Below, in pieces: positions 33,672 through 44,763 of a DNA stretch of 64,000 nt (the first letter of the stretch is position 1; each line of letters starts with the position of its first letter). Location: contig CAKOHE010000099.1 in NCBI GenBank assembly GCA_934047225.1, forward strand, positions 60,358 through 124,357, written 5' to 3'. Under the pieces are notes generated by a model. It was not told the origin of the DNA, searched no databases, and was given only the letters and a program-made list of their open reading frames with translations. This stretch comes from Ypsolopha sequella. Taxonomy: Eukaryota; Arthropoda; Insecta; Lepidoptera; Ypsolophidae. The position numbers were made by a program, and so were the translations under genes.

Positions 33672-36063
33672 AACAGATGTGACACGTGAAGAGGTTGTTA
33701 AAGGTCGTGTTGTGTCATCGTGCCTAGATCACGTGTGGGTGCGTGAGGGCGCCGCAGCCGGCAGACGCGGGGCCGCAGCCATCTCCCCTTCAGCCGACCC
33801 CGCTGCATATGTGCTCGAAGCGGGAAAAATCTCGGATCATTATCTCATTGGTACGCGTCTATCGATGGGTGAGTGCGGTTTAAAAGGCTTCGTAGAACCA
33901 CATAAAATATGTGTAATTGACAAAAAAATTGTCGAATCAAAACTACTAGAAGTGGTGTGGGACGATTTATTGTGTATAGAATGTCCTGTAACGTTATATA
34001 ATAAATTATGTGCTATTTTTTGCGATATATATAAAAGTTCTCAAAAACTCATTACGTTTCGAAGAAAAAGAATTTCGAAACCATGAATAACAAAAGAAAT
34101 TAAAAAAATGATTAAAATTAGGGACAAATTATTTAAAACCTGGAAAAAGGATCCAAGTAATATGACATTAAGATTAGAGTATACAATATCTAGAAATAAA
34201 ATTAACAAAAAGATATATATTGCAAAAAATATGTACAGACAAAGAGTAATAAATAATTGTGAGGGCGATTTTCGGAAAATATGGGAAAATTTAAACAATT
34301 GGACAGGAAAAAGAAAGGCAAATGTAGATGAGGTAATCATGCAGCATTTAGGAAAAGTTAGCAATATTGCAGAAATATGTAACAATTTTTCGAAAACTTT
34401 TACGGAAGAAATTGATAAAATCAAGCATAAATGTAACGACAACTTCCTAGACAGAGAATCATACGTAAAGCCTTCCGAAATTAGCTTCTGGTTTAAACCT
34501 GTAAAACCTCAAATAATAGAAAAAATCATTGACAGCATGTCTTGTAATAAATCTGCTGGTTCTGATAAACTTAGAATACAAGAAATTAAAATGGTTAAAC
34601 ATCAAATTAGCCCAGTCTTAGCGCACTTTGTGAACTTAAGTGTTAAGACTGGTATTTACCCGGATCAGCTAAAACTATCATTAATTAGACCCATATACAA
34701 GCAGGGAAGTCACGTTGATTACTCTAACTACCGACCTATCGCTATCTTATCCGTTATAAATAAGATAACAGAAAAAACAATTGTCAATCAAATGTCGTCA
34801 TTCCTAGAAAAGCATAAATTGTTGTCGGGCTGTCAACATGGCTTCCGTAAAAATCATGGCACTGCAACAGCTTTGTCTGAATTTACCAATGATGTTAACG
34901 GCTACTTAAATAACAAAAAACAGGTCTTGGCTATATTTATTGACTACAAAAAAGCCTTTGACACGCTAGATCACGAACTATTGCTCCGTGCCATGGATGA
35001 GTGTGGAATTAGGGGTCCGATGAACAAATGGTTTCGCAGTTACTTGGAAAACAGAAAAATGATGACTGTTGTAGATGGAAATTATGGTAACAAAGTTGAT
35101 ATAAAATATGGTGTCCCAACCGGCTCCGTGTACGGTCCGGTAGGTTATTTAATGCATGTAAATAGCGTCGCTAATGTCATACAAAACTGCAATGTATATA
35201 TGTATGCTGACGATATGTGCATTGTTTTAGCAGATACAGATTTGAAAATCATGCACCAAAAATGTCAAGAGGTATTTAATAACATAACAAAATGGGCCCA
35301 TGACAATGGCATTATTTTGAATATAAATAAAACTAAGGCTATGCACATACACTCACCATACAACATAAAAAGTAGGAAGGGTCTAAGTATTACTGGCCAC
35401 AGCTATGAATGTTTACATAACAATCAATCAAATTGTAAATGCCAAAAACTTGAATTTGTAAAAAAGTTTACGTATCTTGGCTTAACTATTGATAACAATA
35501 TGAATTGGAAAACTCATGTCAAAGAGATATGTAAGAAACTTAGATGTGTCCTAGGGAAGTTTTTCTTTTTAAGTAAAATTGTAAGCCGATCTACCCTGTT
35601 TTGTGTCTATTACGCATTAGTGGAATCAATTGTTATGTATGGACTGAGTAGTTACGGCCGTACATTTAAAACATACTTGGACGAGATAAAGTCACTTCAA
35701 ATTAGATTTTTGAAATTTTTGGTTAGTAAAAAGACAAAAAATAACTGTAAACAGGACTATGATAGATTATTTAGGATTTGTAACGTGTTACCCGTAAATG
35801 AAAAAGTCAAACATTTAATTACAATTGAAAATCAGAATCACACGAAGATTACTAAATTGGTGAGAAATAAAATGTATACTAGAAAGGTTGCTGATAAAAA
35901 ACTTGAAATTTGTAAAACAATTAACTATTATGGTGAAAGAACTGATCAACATCTTGTTCCTAAGCTGTTCAATGCACTGCCAGCTGACTTAAGAAATGAG
36001 TCATACTCCAAAGGTGTGTTTAAAAAGAAAGTTAAATTGTTTTATCTATCTAAACTTACATAG
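33672..36063 (+). pseudogene. Endonuclease end plus RT of the CR1/Jockey-group element
   Basis: The frame begins with the last endonuclease block (AGKISDHYLIGTRLSMG) and continues to KRISKP, where a TGA at 34084-34086 replaces an expected TGG (tryptophan, before ITKEIKKM). The same frame then runs to 36063. The RT shows SAGSDKLRIQEIK, SNYRPIAILSVINKI, motif A FIDYKKAFDTLDH, motif B VPTGSVYGPVGYL (an unusual form, the common one being GSVLGPLLFL) and the catalytic YADDMCI. The C-terminal VPKLFNALPADLRN region is present. One stop separates it from an open RT frame. Confidence 0.85.
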
Positions 36064-36265
36064 GAAATGTAAATGTATAAAACTTAAAGTATTGTTTACT
36101 AACTGGGTTGTTTTGCGTATTGCGTAATGCGTATTGTGTTTCTATATGCTAGACGCGTTTTATTGTAAACAGAGGCTATTCTGCCTACAAACCGCACGGT
36201 TTGGCGGATGTTTTGCAAATGAAATATGCTTTCGTGTTTTTTAAAATAAATGTATTTCATTCATT
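33672..36265 (+). mobile_element. CR1/Jockey-group non-LTR retrotransposon inserted in Penelope
   Basis: CCAT at 33668-33671 and 36266-36269 is the likely target duplication. The copy is 5'-truncated, starting in the last part of the endonuclease, and ends with a TTTCATTCATT tail. It is in the same orientation as its host element. Confidence 0.85.
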
Positions 36266-37797
36266 CCATCGTAGCATCATATGACTCACCCACCGAACGC
36301 ATTTCCGCTTATGTAGACTATCACCTTCAACCCTTAGTAAAACAACTTCCATCATACATCAAAGACACAAACCACTTTCTTGAAATAATAAATTCTCTTC
36401 AACTGCCCACCAACATTAACTTACTTCTCGTCACCATTGATGTCATCTCATTATACACAAACATCCCTCATGACATAGGCCTTTCATCCCTTCGCACCCA
36501 TTTAAACAACCGCCCTGTGCCCCATCAACCATCTACCGACTTCATCATCACACTTTCAGACATAATCCTCAAAAATAACTTCTTCTGCTTTGAAAATCAA
36601 TTCTACCATCAAACAAAAGGAACAGCTATGGGAACTCGGATGGCTCCCAGCTATGCTAACATCTTCATGGCAAGCATCGAGTCAACCTTCTTAGCCACAG
36701 AGCCTCTGAAACCCCTCGTATGGAGGAGATTCATAGACGATATTTTTATGATCTGGCCACACAACAGAAACACCCTGACTGACTTTTTAAACCGCCTAAA
36801 CAATCATACTTCATTAAAATTCACCCACGAAATTTCATCTGAAAACATCATATTTCTCGACGTAGAATTAACCATAAATAACAACAACCATATCTCCACT
36901 TCCGTCCATTTCAAACCCACTAACAAACTACAATATCTAGACTTCCACAGCTGTCATCCGGCACATATTAAAAAATCCATTCCGTATTCTCTTTCACTCC
37001 GTGGCCGTCGGATCTGCAACAACACAAATTCACTAAACAACTATCATAACACAATTCATAAAGCACTTCTCAACAGAAACTACCCAAACCAGTTCCTACA
37101 AAAACACTTACACCAAAGACCAAGATTCCATAGAAACAACAGACATGCAAAACCAACCAACCAAACACGACTCATCACCACATATTTTCACGGCAGTCAT
37201 AAACTCAAAACACTGATCAAAGACTCCTTACCCATCCTTCGACAAAGCGACGAAACAAAACACCTACTACCTAATACTCCTCAGATATGTTATAGACAGA
37301 ACCGAAACCTTAAATGCACACTCAACAAGACACAACAACTCACCATCCCCAACAACCCCAGCAACTCATCTCCTGGAACATCCCCTTGCCGACGGCCACG
37401 CTGCAAAACATGCACCATGATTAACACTTCTACACATATCAATACTCACCACACTACCAGCACCTACAAAACACAACCCAACACAACATGTACAACCAAA
37501 AATTGTATTTACCTACTAGAATGCCGACATTGCCCGGCATTCTACGTAGGTGAAACCAGAAACGCCTTACACATCCGGATGAACAACCACAGACATACAT
37601 CAACTATACAAAACAACGTCCTACCCATTCCCACACACACACGCTTACACAACGTCACCTTCAACGACTGCTTCTCCGTTCGAATCATTAAATCATTCAC
37701 TCCACCATTAACTGACATAGACCTAAGAACCTGGGAGACGTCATATATCTGGTCACTTGGTGCTCATTATGGACCTGGACTCAACAGACAGCACTGA
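36266..37797 (+). pseudogene. Penelope-like protein, C-terminal half with GIY-YIG nuclease
   Basis: The frame resumes with IVASYDSPTERISAYVDYHL. RT motif A is TIDVISLYTNIPH, motif B TKGTAMGTRMAPSYAN and the catalytic box is FIDDIF. The endonuclease lies near the C-terminus: CIYLLECRHC, FYVGETRNALHIRMNNHRH, and a glutamate in the WETSYIW block. Short C-x-C and H-rich stretches precede it (CRRPRCKTC). The start codon suggested at 36250 belongs to the tail of the insertion and is not the real start. The protein would be about 935 residues after joining both halves. Confidence 0.9.
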
Positions 37798-38069
37798 CAG
37801 ACATGACCCGACCGACCGACGAATTAGACCGCTCAAATTTTCTAGTAAAAACACCAACAACATCACACAACCACCCAACCACCATCATCGATCATCCAAG
37901 AAGAGCAGTGATTAAATAATATCAAAAATAACCAACATAATTTTTAGAGAAACCTACTTTGTTATTTTTTAGAAAATAGTTTAAAACTAAAATTGTTTAC
38001 CAGTGTCACTTTTACTCTTTATTTTTTTATTATTATACCTAAATTATATGTCACAATTTTTTTTTACAT

Positions 38070-38111
38070 TCGACTGATGACGGCCCCATACCGAGGGCCG
38101 AAATATATCGA
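38070..38111 (+). ncRNA. Hammerhead ribozyme motif, Penelope type
   Basis: The order is TCGA (stem I), CTGATGA, CGGCCC, an 8-base loop, GGGCCG (6-bp stem II), AAA completing GAAA, then TATA and TCGA (the other strand of stem I). All core bases of the hammerhead are present and stem III is minimal, which is the form described for Penelope-like elements. The predicted cleavage is between TATA and TCGA at about 38107/38108. It lies 270 bp after the stop codon of the Penelope ORF. Confidence 0.8.
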
Positions 38112-39052
38112 GTAATAATAATTTTTTTAATTGTTTTAATAACAGTATTAATAAAAAGCTCATAAAGGTTAAATATAATATATTTATAAACGTTTTGATC
38201 GCATATGCGAACAGCCACACGAAGAAAGTAATTAAATTAGTTAATCTAATTTTATAACATTGATCAATTAGAATTTAATACAGTATTTAAGGTGGTAAAA
38301 CCAACACAATTTCATACGATTTTATAATTGGATACATGCCCTAATTATTTCAAAACAGACTTCTCAAATATGGCTATAAAAATCAACAAAAAATCTAGTT
38401 TCCGCATATGCAATAATATTATTGTTTAATTATTACGCCATTAATAAATCAAAAGTAGTTAAAATTTGCAAGATTTTTGTGTGTGTTGGTGAGACTTACG
38501 CACACATAGAAGTCTATGATAGGTGTACAAATACGTTTCATTCATAAAACTTTGTTCCGATTGTAGCACAAAATAATAAATTACAATATTGTTAAATTTA
38601 TTAACGATATAAAAAACAAATCAATGTCTCAGGTAAAATTATTTCAAATTAACGTCAATAAAAAAAACATTTCTTATTTTATTATTACAAAAATCGACTA
38701 CCATAATTCCTTAGAATGTATTTTTTTTATTCGTCACCGTACATTTTGTGAAGATTCGGAACGGTAGCGGCCATGTCAACATTGCATATTTATCACGTCA
38801 AGCGTTTTAAGTGCTAGCTTTTGACAGCAATTCACAACGCTAATCAGTCGCCATTGCATGAAGCGCTCGATCTGTGTTGAACACGATAATCAACAATGGC
38901 TGACGCTCAACTGATTTCTTTCTGAGAGAGTATTATATTCCTTGCTTTCTGCGTAAACAAACGTGAACGAAATAGATTTTTAGAGATTCAGTGTGATAAG
39001 TACAGCAATTCGTTATAAATAGAGAAAAGAAAGTTATTTGAATGCCACCACG
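38112..39052. other. A/T-rich spacer upstream of the Mutator-like pseudogene
   Basis: No gene or TIR is seen. The last 170 bp before 39053 may hold the promoter and 5' leader of the Mutator-like gene, but no definite signal is recognised. Confidence 0.4.
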
Positions 39053-39961
39053 ATGAAGCGTGCTGTTATCAAGCATGAATATTCCGGGCACAAAGTGAAC
39101 AGCAAGCGTTCGAGAGCTGCCATGAAACGTTGCTATGGTGAAGAGAAAAGGTAAATATTTTATCGCTATTTTGAAAATTAATTATGTTAGTCAGAGTGTC
39201 GATAAGAGGGCACGACATACAACATCTTACCATGTTTACTCTAAAAATATTGTATTTCCTTCCAGTAGACCTGGCGCACAAATGAGCCGAAGAAGGGTTC
39301 TTGTGACCAACCTAATGCTGCCATAGAAGTGCATCCAGAAGGAAGTTCTTCTAAACCTACACCTAAACGCGCCATCCGAACATATAAACAAAAATTGACA
39401 GACATGCCTCGTAAAAAAAAATTTCCTTTTACACCTACTCGTGAGGTATCACAGATTCGCAGGGACGTCAGGCATGATGAACAGACAGCTGGACCCAGCA
39501 ATGATATTATTTGGACACACGATGCAGACATGGAGAAGCACGAATTAAGCATTGAAAAAACATGTGGTGTTTCTAGTCTTGAAGGCTTACAAGGCCAATA
39601 TTTTATCGTATAGTAGATATTCAATATTTATTAAAATGGTCTTTGAAAATGCAAACTGAACACAAAAAACACTGCACTTGTGGCCACTTGGAGTTTGTTC
39701 GAGAAGAAAGAAATGGACTGAGTAGCACTTTCCAATTTAAATGCAACACTTGTGATTAGAGATGCCGCGAATACTCGCTATTATTCGATATTCGGCATTA
39801 CTCGATATTTTTTTGTTATTCGACGAATACCGAATAATAGCTAATATTATTCGACATTTGGCGAATAGTTGTCTAAAATAAACTTTTAGTGAACAAAAAC
39901 ACTATAGACTTAAAAATAATCAATTTCAATTTTTTTTAATAAACAAAACACACTTAGTATT

Positions 39962-40094
39962 TGGTGTGTACTTGTAGGGTAACTAGATATTGTTATTGCT
40001 GATATTATACGTAGGTACTCGGAGATCTTTCTCTTCCAATATAGACGTGAAACCTAACGGACGTATTATTGTTTCCCTCCTTAAATACTTATCA
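39962..40094 (+). repeat. Gypsy 5' LTR
   Basis: TGGTGTGTACTTGTAGGGTA to AAATACTTATCA, 133 bp. It is identical by eye to the 3' LTR except for one C/T difference at about 40029. Confidence 0.9.
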
Positions 40095-40111
40095 GTGGCG
40101 ACGAGGATGGG

Positions 40112-40403
40112 ATATATTATAGATAAACACGGTATTCGCCCAGATCCCAGTAAAGTAGCAGCCATAGCAAAAATGCCGGAGCCTAAGAACGTAGGAGAAC
40201 TAAGATCCTTTTTAGGAATGGTAAATTTTTATGCAAAATTTGTAAGAAAGATAAGTGATCATCTTAGCCCGCTATATTCCTTGTTAAAAAAGGGGGTGTC
40301 GTGGATATGGTCACCGGAATGTAGTACAGCATTCAAAAAAATTAAAGATATACTGTTGGGCAGCGAAGCTTTAGCGCATTATAACCCTAAACTGCTGCCG
40401 TTA
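40112..40403 (+). pseudogene. Gypsy pol fragment: end of the RT domain
   Basis: The frame reads YIIDKHGIRPDPSKVAAIAK, then LRSFLGMVNFYAKFVRKIS and LLKKGVSWIW, the block after the RT active site in Ty3/Gypsy polymerases. It ends LAHYNPKLL at the TIR insertion. Everything upstream, including the YxDD active site, is deleted. The ORF start at 39990 lies in the LTR and is not meaningful. Confidence 0.85.
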
Positions 40404-42564
40404 ATTCGAGAGAATGATGACAGATGGAGTGTGGCGATATCTCGAAAAAATACTACAAGTCAACAAGAGCTTCTAAACGACAAAAATAAATAAAGGCACG
40501 TTAAAAAATATCAACGGTACAACAAATGGGACGAAATAAATCCAAATCATGGTTATTTAAACTTTTTTTATAAATAAAAATCCTGGAATAGAATATATAT
40601 ACGATCTTATTATTTGGTAAGGTATATCAGTTTTATAATACGACAACACTGCCTTATACCGCAGATATTATAAACCTTTTTCTGAAATGTCGATTCAAAA
40701 AGTCGAGGATTCATACTGCAGGCATTATGATTGCTGATTTGACAGAAATAATGAGCAGAAGGAAATTTTAGTTATAGCACGAGCTCTTTGAAAGGTGACA
40801 TTTATTTATACCAGTGGCGTGCACAGAGTTTTTACACAGGGTAGACATAAAAACCGGTCAAGTGCGAGTCAGACTCGCGTACCTAAGGTTCCGTATCGTG
40901 GATGAAAAATGTAATTTTGTTTTCGTGAATTTCTAAACTGCTATATTATTCCTGTAATCTTTACGTAAGCACATATTACCATGATTTTTTTTTATTTTTC
41001 GATCAACCAATTTTAGAGATAAGTTGAGGGACATCAATTTTTTTTGTAGTTTTTCGAGGATTTCCCAAAATAGAGGCAAGTAAATATAGCTAAGCGGCAT
41101 CGTTCCAAACAGTTTGGTTATTTGAACATAACAAGCACGAGAAACAAAATAGTCGATTAGTATGTTTACAACCTGTCAGCCAGTTAAATGTTTCATATTG
41201 TTTTGGATTGAATTTTCTGGTTGCTTTACCTTTTATTTGAATCCGGTACGAAGCGGCTTTTCTCGATTACTTCTTTTTTTTTCAGCATAACACAGTTTTG
41301 AAAACGTACCATTTCTAATTTTTGCACACACACATTCCCAGCACAACTTTCACAGTAGTTACTACCACCACTAGCCATTTTTTGCAATTTTTAGACCCAA
41401 TTTTATTTTATTTATACTGCTTGTCATCAATTTGCGTAACGAACGAACGCAAAACAATAATGGATGGCGCCGGCTCAGCTGCTAAGGCGGCTTCGTAAGA
41501 CTTCGGTAATTTTCGGTGAATGTCGTAAAACTAAAAAGACGTCGTCTTTTTGCAGAGTTCGCATACATGTCGCACGCAAACAAGCAAAAGCTTTTGCATT
41601 TGTGTGCCATGTACTTACAGTAACGCACACAACAAAGATACTGTTGGAATAATGACCCACACATAAAAGCCGGTACTGACGGGTACTGGCCGGTAGCCAC
41701 CATTCCGCGATGGCTGGTCCGATATTGAATTACAACGAATCATAAGCCATTCACTTCATAGTCTTTCGTAATCGATTTTAGCGATGTAATTCTATTTCGG
41801 AATGCTCGAGCATAGATACTTTATCTATGGCTGGAGTGAGCGAGCGAATCGCAGCTGTGAACTGAGACTCGCAGTTCCCGCTAATGACAATAGATGGCGG
41901 TCGGTGTGGCTACACTTTTTTTTTTACGATATGCGTAAAAATGCGTAAATGATGTGTATTTGTCAGGGTAGACAGTGTCTTTTTGTCTGTATGGACTGCA
42001 CGCCACTGATTTATACAGCCAAACTACCATATTGGCAAGTAATAATAATAAATCAGCAACACGGATCGTAATACGTTTTGCTAATTTTTCCAAATAAAAT
42101 GTTGACTTCCTATAGTAACTGACTCGGAGCAGGACTCTCCGATAAACGAAACGATAAAAACAAATTAACGAGTTTCACAAAAAGGGTAATAGAATATTGA
42201 TCACTTAGATACAGGGTCTTAACTCAATATGATTTCCGCTACATAAATAAAATGACAACCTCTATATAAGGTTCTTAAATTCAAGTGAACACAGTATCGC
42301 TAATAGACAACTTTTCGCCAAAAATAATATTTTTTGCGCTTTTTTTCACTTTTACGTAGAAATTGAGTCAGCTGATTCATTAAGTTTTGTACTAGGAAGT
42401 GGAAAATATATGCGACAAAAATAATTTTTATTAACAAATGGGACCTTTTAACGATATACAATCTACCCTAAAATCATCATGATAAATATAAAATATTGAA
42501 ATGCAAAACAGTAAAAAAAAGGTTTTATCCCCTGACATTTGCAAACGTCACCATTCTCTCGAAT
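40404..42564. mobile_element. TIR element inserted in the Gypsy pol region
   Basis: ATTCGAGAGAATG at 40404 is mirrored by CATTCTCTCGAAT ending at 42564, and the next bases (RTGAC) also agree. No clear target duplication is seen. Of its 2.16 kb, 1.2 kb is a nested hAT element. The remaining 0.97 kb has no recognisable transposase. Confidence 0.65.
40812..42008. mobile_element. Nested hAT element, 1,197 bp
   Basis: The ends CAGTGGCGTGCA and TGCACGCCACTG are exact inverted copies flanked by the 8-bp repeat ATTTATAC (40804-40811 and 42009-42016). Inside are the AAGTGCGAGTCAGACTCGCG repeat at 40860 and a block shared with 23385-23470. No transposase is visible; the ORFs at 41464-41703 overlap on both strands and show no domain. 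Confidence 0.9.
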
Positions 42565-43437
42565 GAACGGCCGGAGTATAGTCGACCTTTAACCCTCACC
42601 TGCGATGCTAGTTCAACAGGCGTAGGCGGTTTACTTACCCAGCCAGACGGGGAGGGTAACGAGCGCCCAGTGGCATATGTGTCACGTAGGTTAACTAACG
42701 CAGAGCGACATTACTCGCAAATTCATCGCGAAGCACTAGCTATCGTGTACAGCGTCCGAAAGTTCCATCAGTATATATACGGTCGACATTTCCTGTTAGT
42801 TACTGATCACAAGCCGTTAGTCAGTATATTTGGGCCATTAACTGGGGTGCCAAACATGGCTGCCAGCCGTATGCAAAGGTGGGCATTAATTCTATCTGCT
42901 TATGATTTTACGATACGTTACGTTACCACGAACAACAATTGGGCAGATGGCTTATCTAGATTACCTATAGGCGATCAAAAGGAATGCGAGATTCCAGAAC
43001 AATCGTATTTGCATTTTGCTTCTAACGCATTATTGATAGATAACGGAGAGATAAAGCGGATGACGTCACGAGACCCGATCTTAGGCCGAGTTGCTAATTA
43101 CATAAGAGACGGCTGGCCGGACACGGTTTCAGTCAAGCAATTAGAACCTTACTTACATAGGAAAAACGAGCTTTATTTGGAAGTCGGTTGTGTCATGTGG
43201 GGGCACCGTGTCGTCATACCCGAGGCGGGACGTCTCCAAGTATTGCGGGAACTACACGAACCTCACATGGGTATCGTGAAGACGAAGGCCATGGCACGGA
43301 GTTATGTATGGTGGCCAGGGCTAGACGAAGCTATTGAGGCGCAATGTAAAGCGTGCGAGCACGCCTGTGCCGTGGCGCTGGCCTTCACGCCCCTACGAGC
43401 GGGTACATATAGATTTTTTGGGACCTATAGTAGGTAA
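42565..43437 (+). pseudogene. Gypsy pol fragment: RNase H and integrase zinc finger
   Basis: The frame begins NERPEYSRPLTLTCDASSTG with the RNase H start, then SQIHREALAIVYSVRKFHQY, LLVTDHKPLVSIFG and YDFTIRYVTTNNNWADGLSR. The integrase HHCC finger follows (H-E-P-H, then SYVWWPGLDEAIEAQCKACE). A frameshift near 43380 ends the frame early; the shifted frame carries HIDFLGPIVGKTYMILIDAR. Confidence 0.85.
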
Positions 43438-43942
43438 AACGTACATGATACTTATAGACGCTCGTTCTAAATGAATAGAATTTTATAATATGTCTAATAC
43501 GACGGCGGACAATACAATAACTAAGATGAGGGAGTCGTGGTCGCGTTGGGGTTTACCGAAAAAAGTAGTCAGTGATAATGGGCAACCTTTTGCGAGTAAA
43601 CAGTTCAATGACTTCTTATGTGCTAATGGTGTTCGACATATTTACGCGGCTCCATATCATCCCCAGTCGAATGGATCTGCTGAAGGGGCGGTCAAGTTAA
43701 TTAAAAATGTAATTAAAAAGGCTATCGTTCAAAAACGTAACATAGACGAGGCCATCTTCCAGTTTTTATTGTATTATCATAATACTCCACATAGCACTAC
43801 CGGTGAATCACCGGCGCAGATGCTTCAAGGTCGCAGGTTGCGCACGCGTCTAGACCTACTGAAACCGGATGTGGCTGCTAGGGTTGAGCAGGAACAGGAA
43901 AAACAAATAAGCGGATCAACGCAGGTATCAAAGTTTAGGTGA
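43438..43942 (+). pseudogene. Gypsy integrase core
   Basis: After IDARSK a TGA (about 43471-43473) replaces a probable TGG. The open frame from about 43474 holds the second and third catalytic residues in VSDNGQPFASKQF and HPQSNGSAEGAVK. The DDE triad is therefore present across frames, but the gene is broken. Confidence 0.85.
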
Positions 43943-44445
43943 ATCAGTTAGTTTTAGAACTTACGGCCCTAGCCGTAAATGGTCCGATGGGGTTATTACT
44001 AAACGAATGGGCAGATCTGATTATCAGATAACGACTGATGCGGGAGATTGTGTTCATAGGCACGTCGACCAACTCAAAAGAAAATCAAGAAACTCTTGCG
44101 TATACCCCACGACCTTCTCAGACCAGGAAAATAATTTGTACAGAGACGAGTCTACCAGTTCGAATCAGGACCCGGCACTCGATGTTATCCCTCTCAGCGA
44201 ATGTCGCGGGGGTGGAAGGCGGGGGTCAGTGTGCGTGGGGGGCATGGTCGGCGAGTCAGAGCCCGCATCGGCAACGCGATCACCGCGACGGATAGGTTCA
44301 CCTTTATCAGCCGAGGTGATCGCGAGCCAGGCTCCCCAGTCGGAGGGGAATAGGGTTGAAGCTGCACCGCCGACGGTGTTTCAGCAACGATGGCCGACTC
44401 GAGAAAGAAAGACCATAAAGCGTTCCGGTTTCGAATTTGATTAAA
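43943..44445 (+). pseudogene. Gypsy pol C-terminal tail
   Basis: A frameshift at about 43940 separates the integrase core from YGPSRKWSDGVITKRMGRSD and DAGDCVHRHVDQLKRK. The frame ends RWPTRERKTIKRSGFEFD before TAA at 44443. The middle is rich in G and S. The final R-P-T-R-x-R-K-x-x-x-R motif is commonly found at the end of this Gypsy lineage. Confidence 0.75.
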
Positions 44446-44630
44446 TAAGTTCCTAGCAATCTGCGTCATGTATGTCTGCGTATAGTAAATAATGTATTTA
44501 TTGTTGCTATTATTTGTCAATGATTTTTATGTGTTTTGTTTATGATTTAGTTATGTTTGTTAGTTAGTTAGTTAATTAAGTGGGTTTAAATTGTTAATAG
44601 GTGTATAACAATAATTAAGTGTAGGGGTAT

Positions 44631-44763
44631 TGGTGTGTACTTGTAGGGTAACTAGATATTGTTATTGCTGATATTATACGTAGGTACTCGGAGATCTCTC
44701 TCTTCCAATATAGACGTGAAACCTAACGGACGTATTATTGTTTCCCTCCTTAAATACTTATCA
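44631..44763 (+). repeat. Gypsy 3' LTR
   Basis: It is a 133-bp copy of 39962-40094. The stretch 44446-44630 between the stop and the LTR is T-rich and noncoding. Confidence 0.9.

Larger units (their letters stand above)
32345..38111 (+). mobile_element. Penelope-like element split by a CR1/Jockey-group insertion
   Basis: The two halves of a Penelope ORF flank a 2.6-kb insertion, and a hammerhead motif ends the element. The 5' boundary abuts the TAA tail of the second Dong-like element with no recognisable terminal repeat, so the upstream repeat is either lost or was never copied. Removing the insertion and one copy of the 4-bp duplication CCAT restores the frame. Confidence 0.9.
39962..44763 (+). 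mobile_element. Gypsy LTR retrotransposon, internally deleted and interrupted
   Basis: Two 133-bp LTRs (39962-40094 and 44631-44763) start TGG and end TCA and differ at one position by eye. The flanks GTATT and GTAAT are probably a 5-bp duplication with one change. A primer-binding-like GTGGCGACGAGGATGGG follows the 5' LTR directly. Gag, protease and most of the RT are missing; the coding remainder resumes within the RT connection region at about 40112. Confidence 0.9.

Noticed and set aside
34041..34442. Minus-strand hydrophobic ORF of 133 codons
   Set aside because: It is the antisense of the A-rich RT frame of the inserted CR1/Jockey-type element.
39990..40493. ORF of 167 codons as a gene
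   Set aside because: It begins in the Gypsy LTR, runs through a pol fragment and ends in an unrelated TIR element.
40404..42564. piggyBac assignment because TTAA lies at the left edge
   Set aside because: The right edge has TGAA and the ends do not resemble piggyBac termini, so the superfamily is left open.
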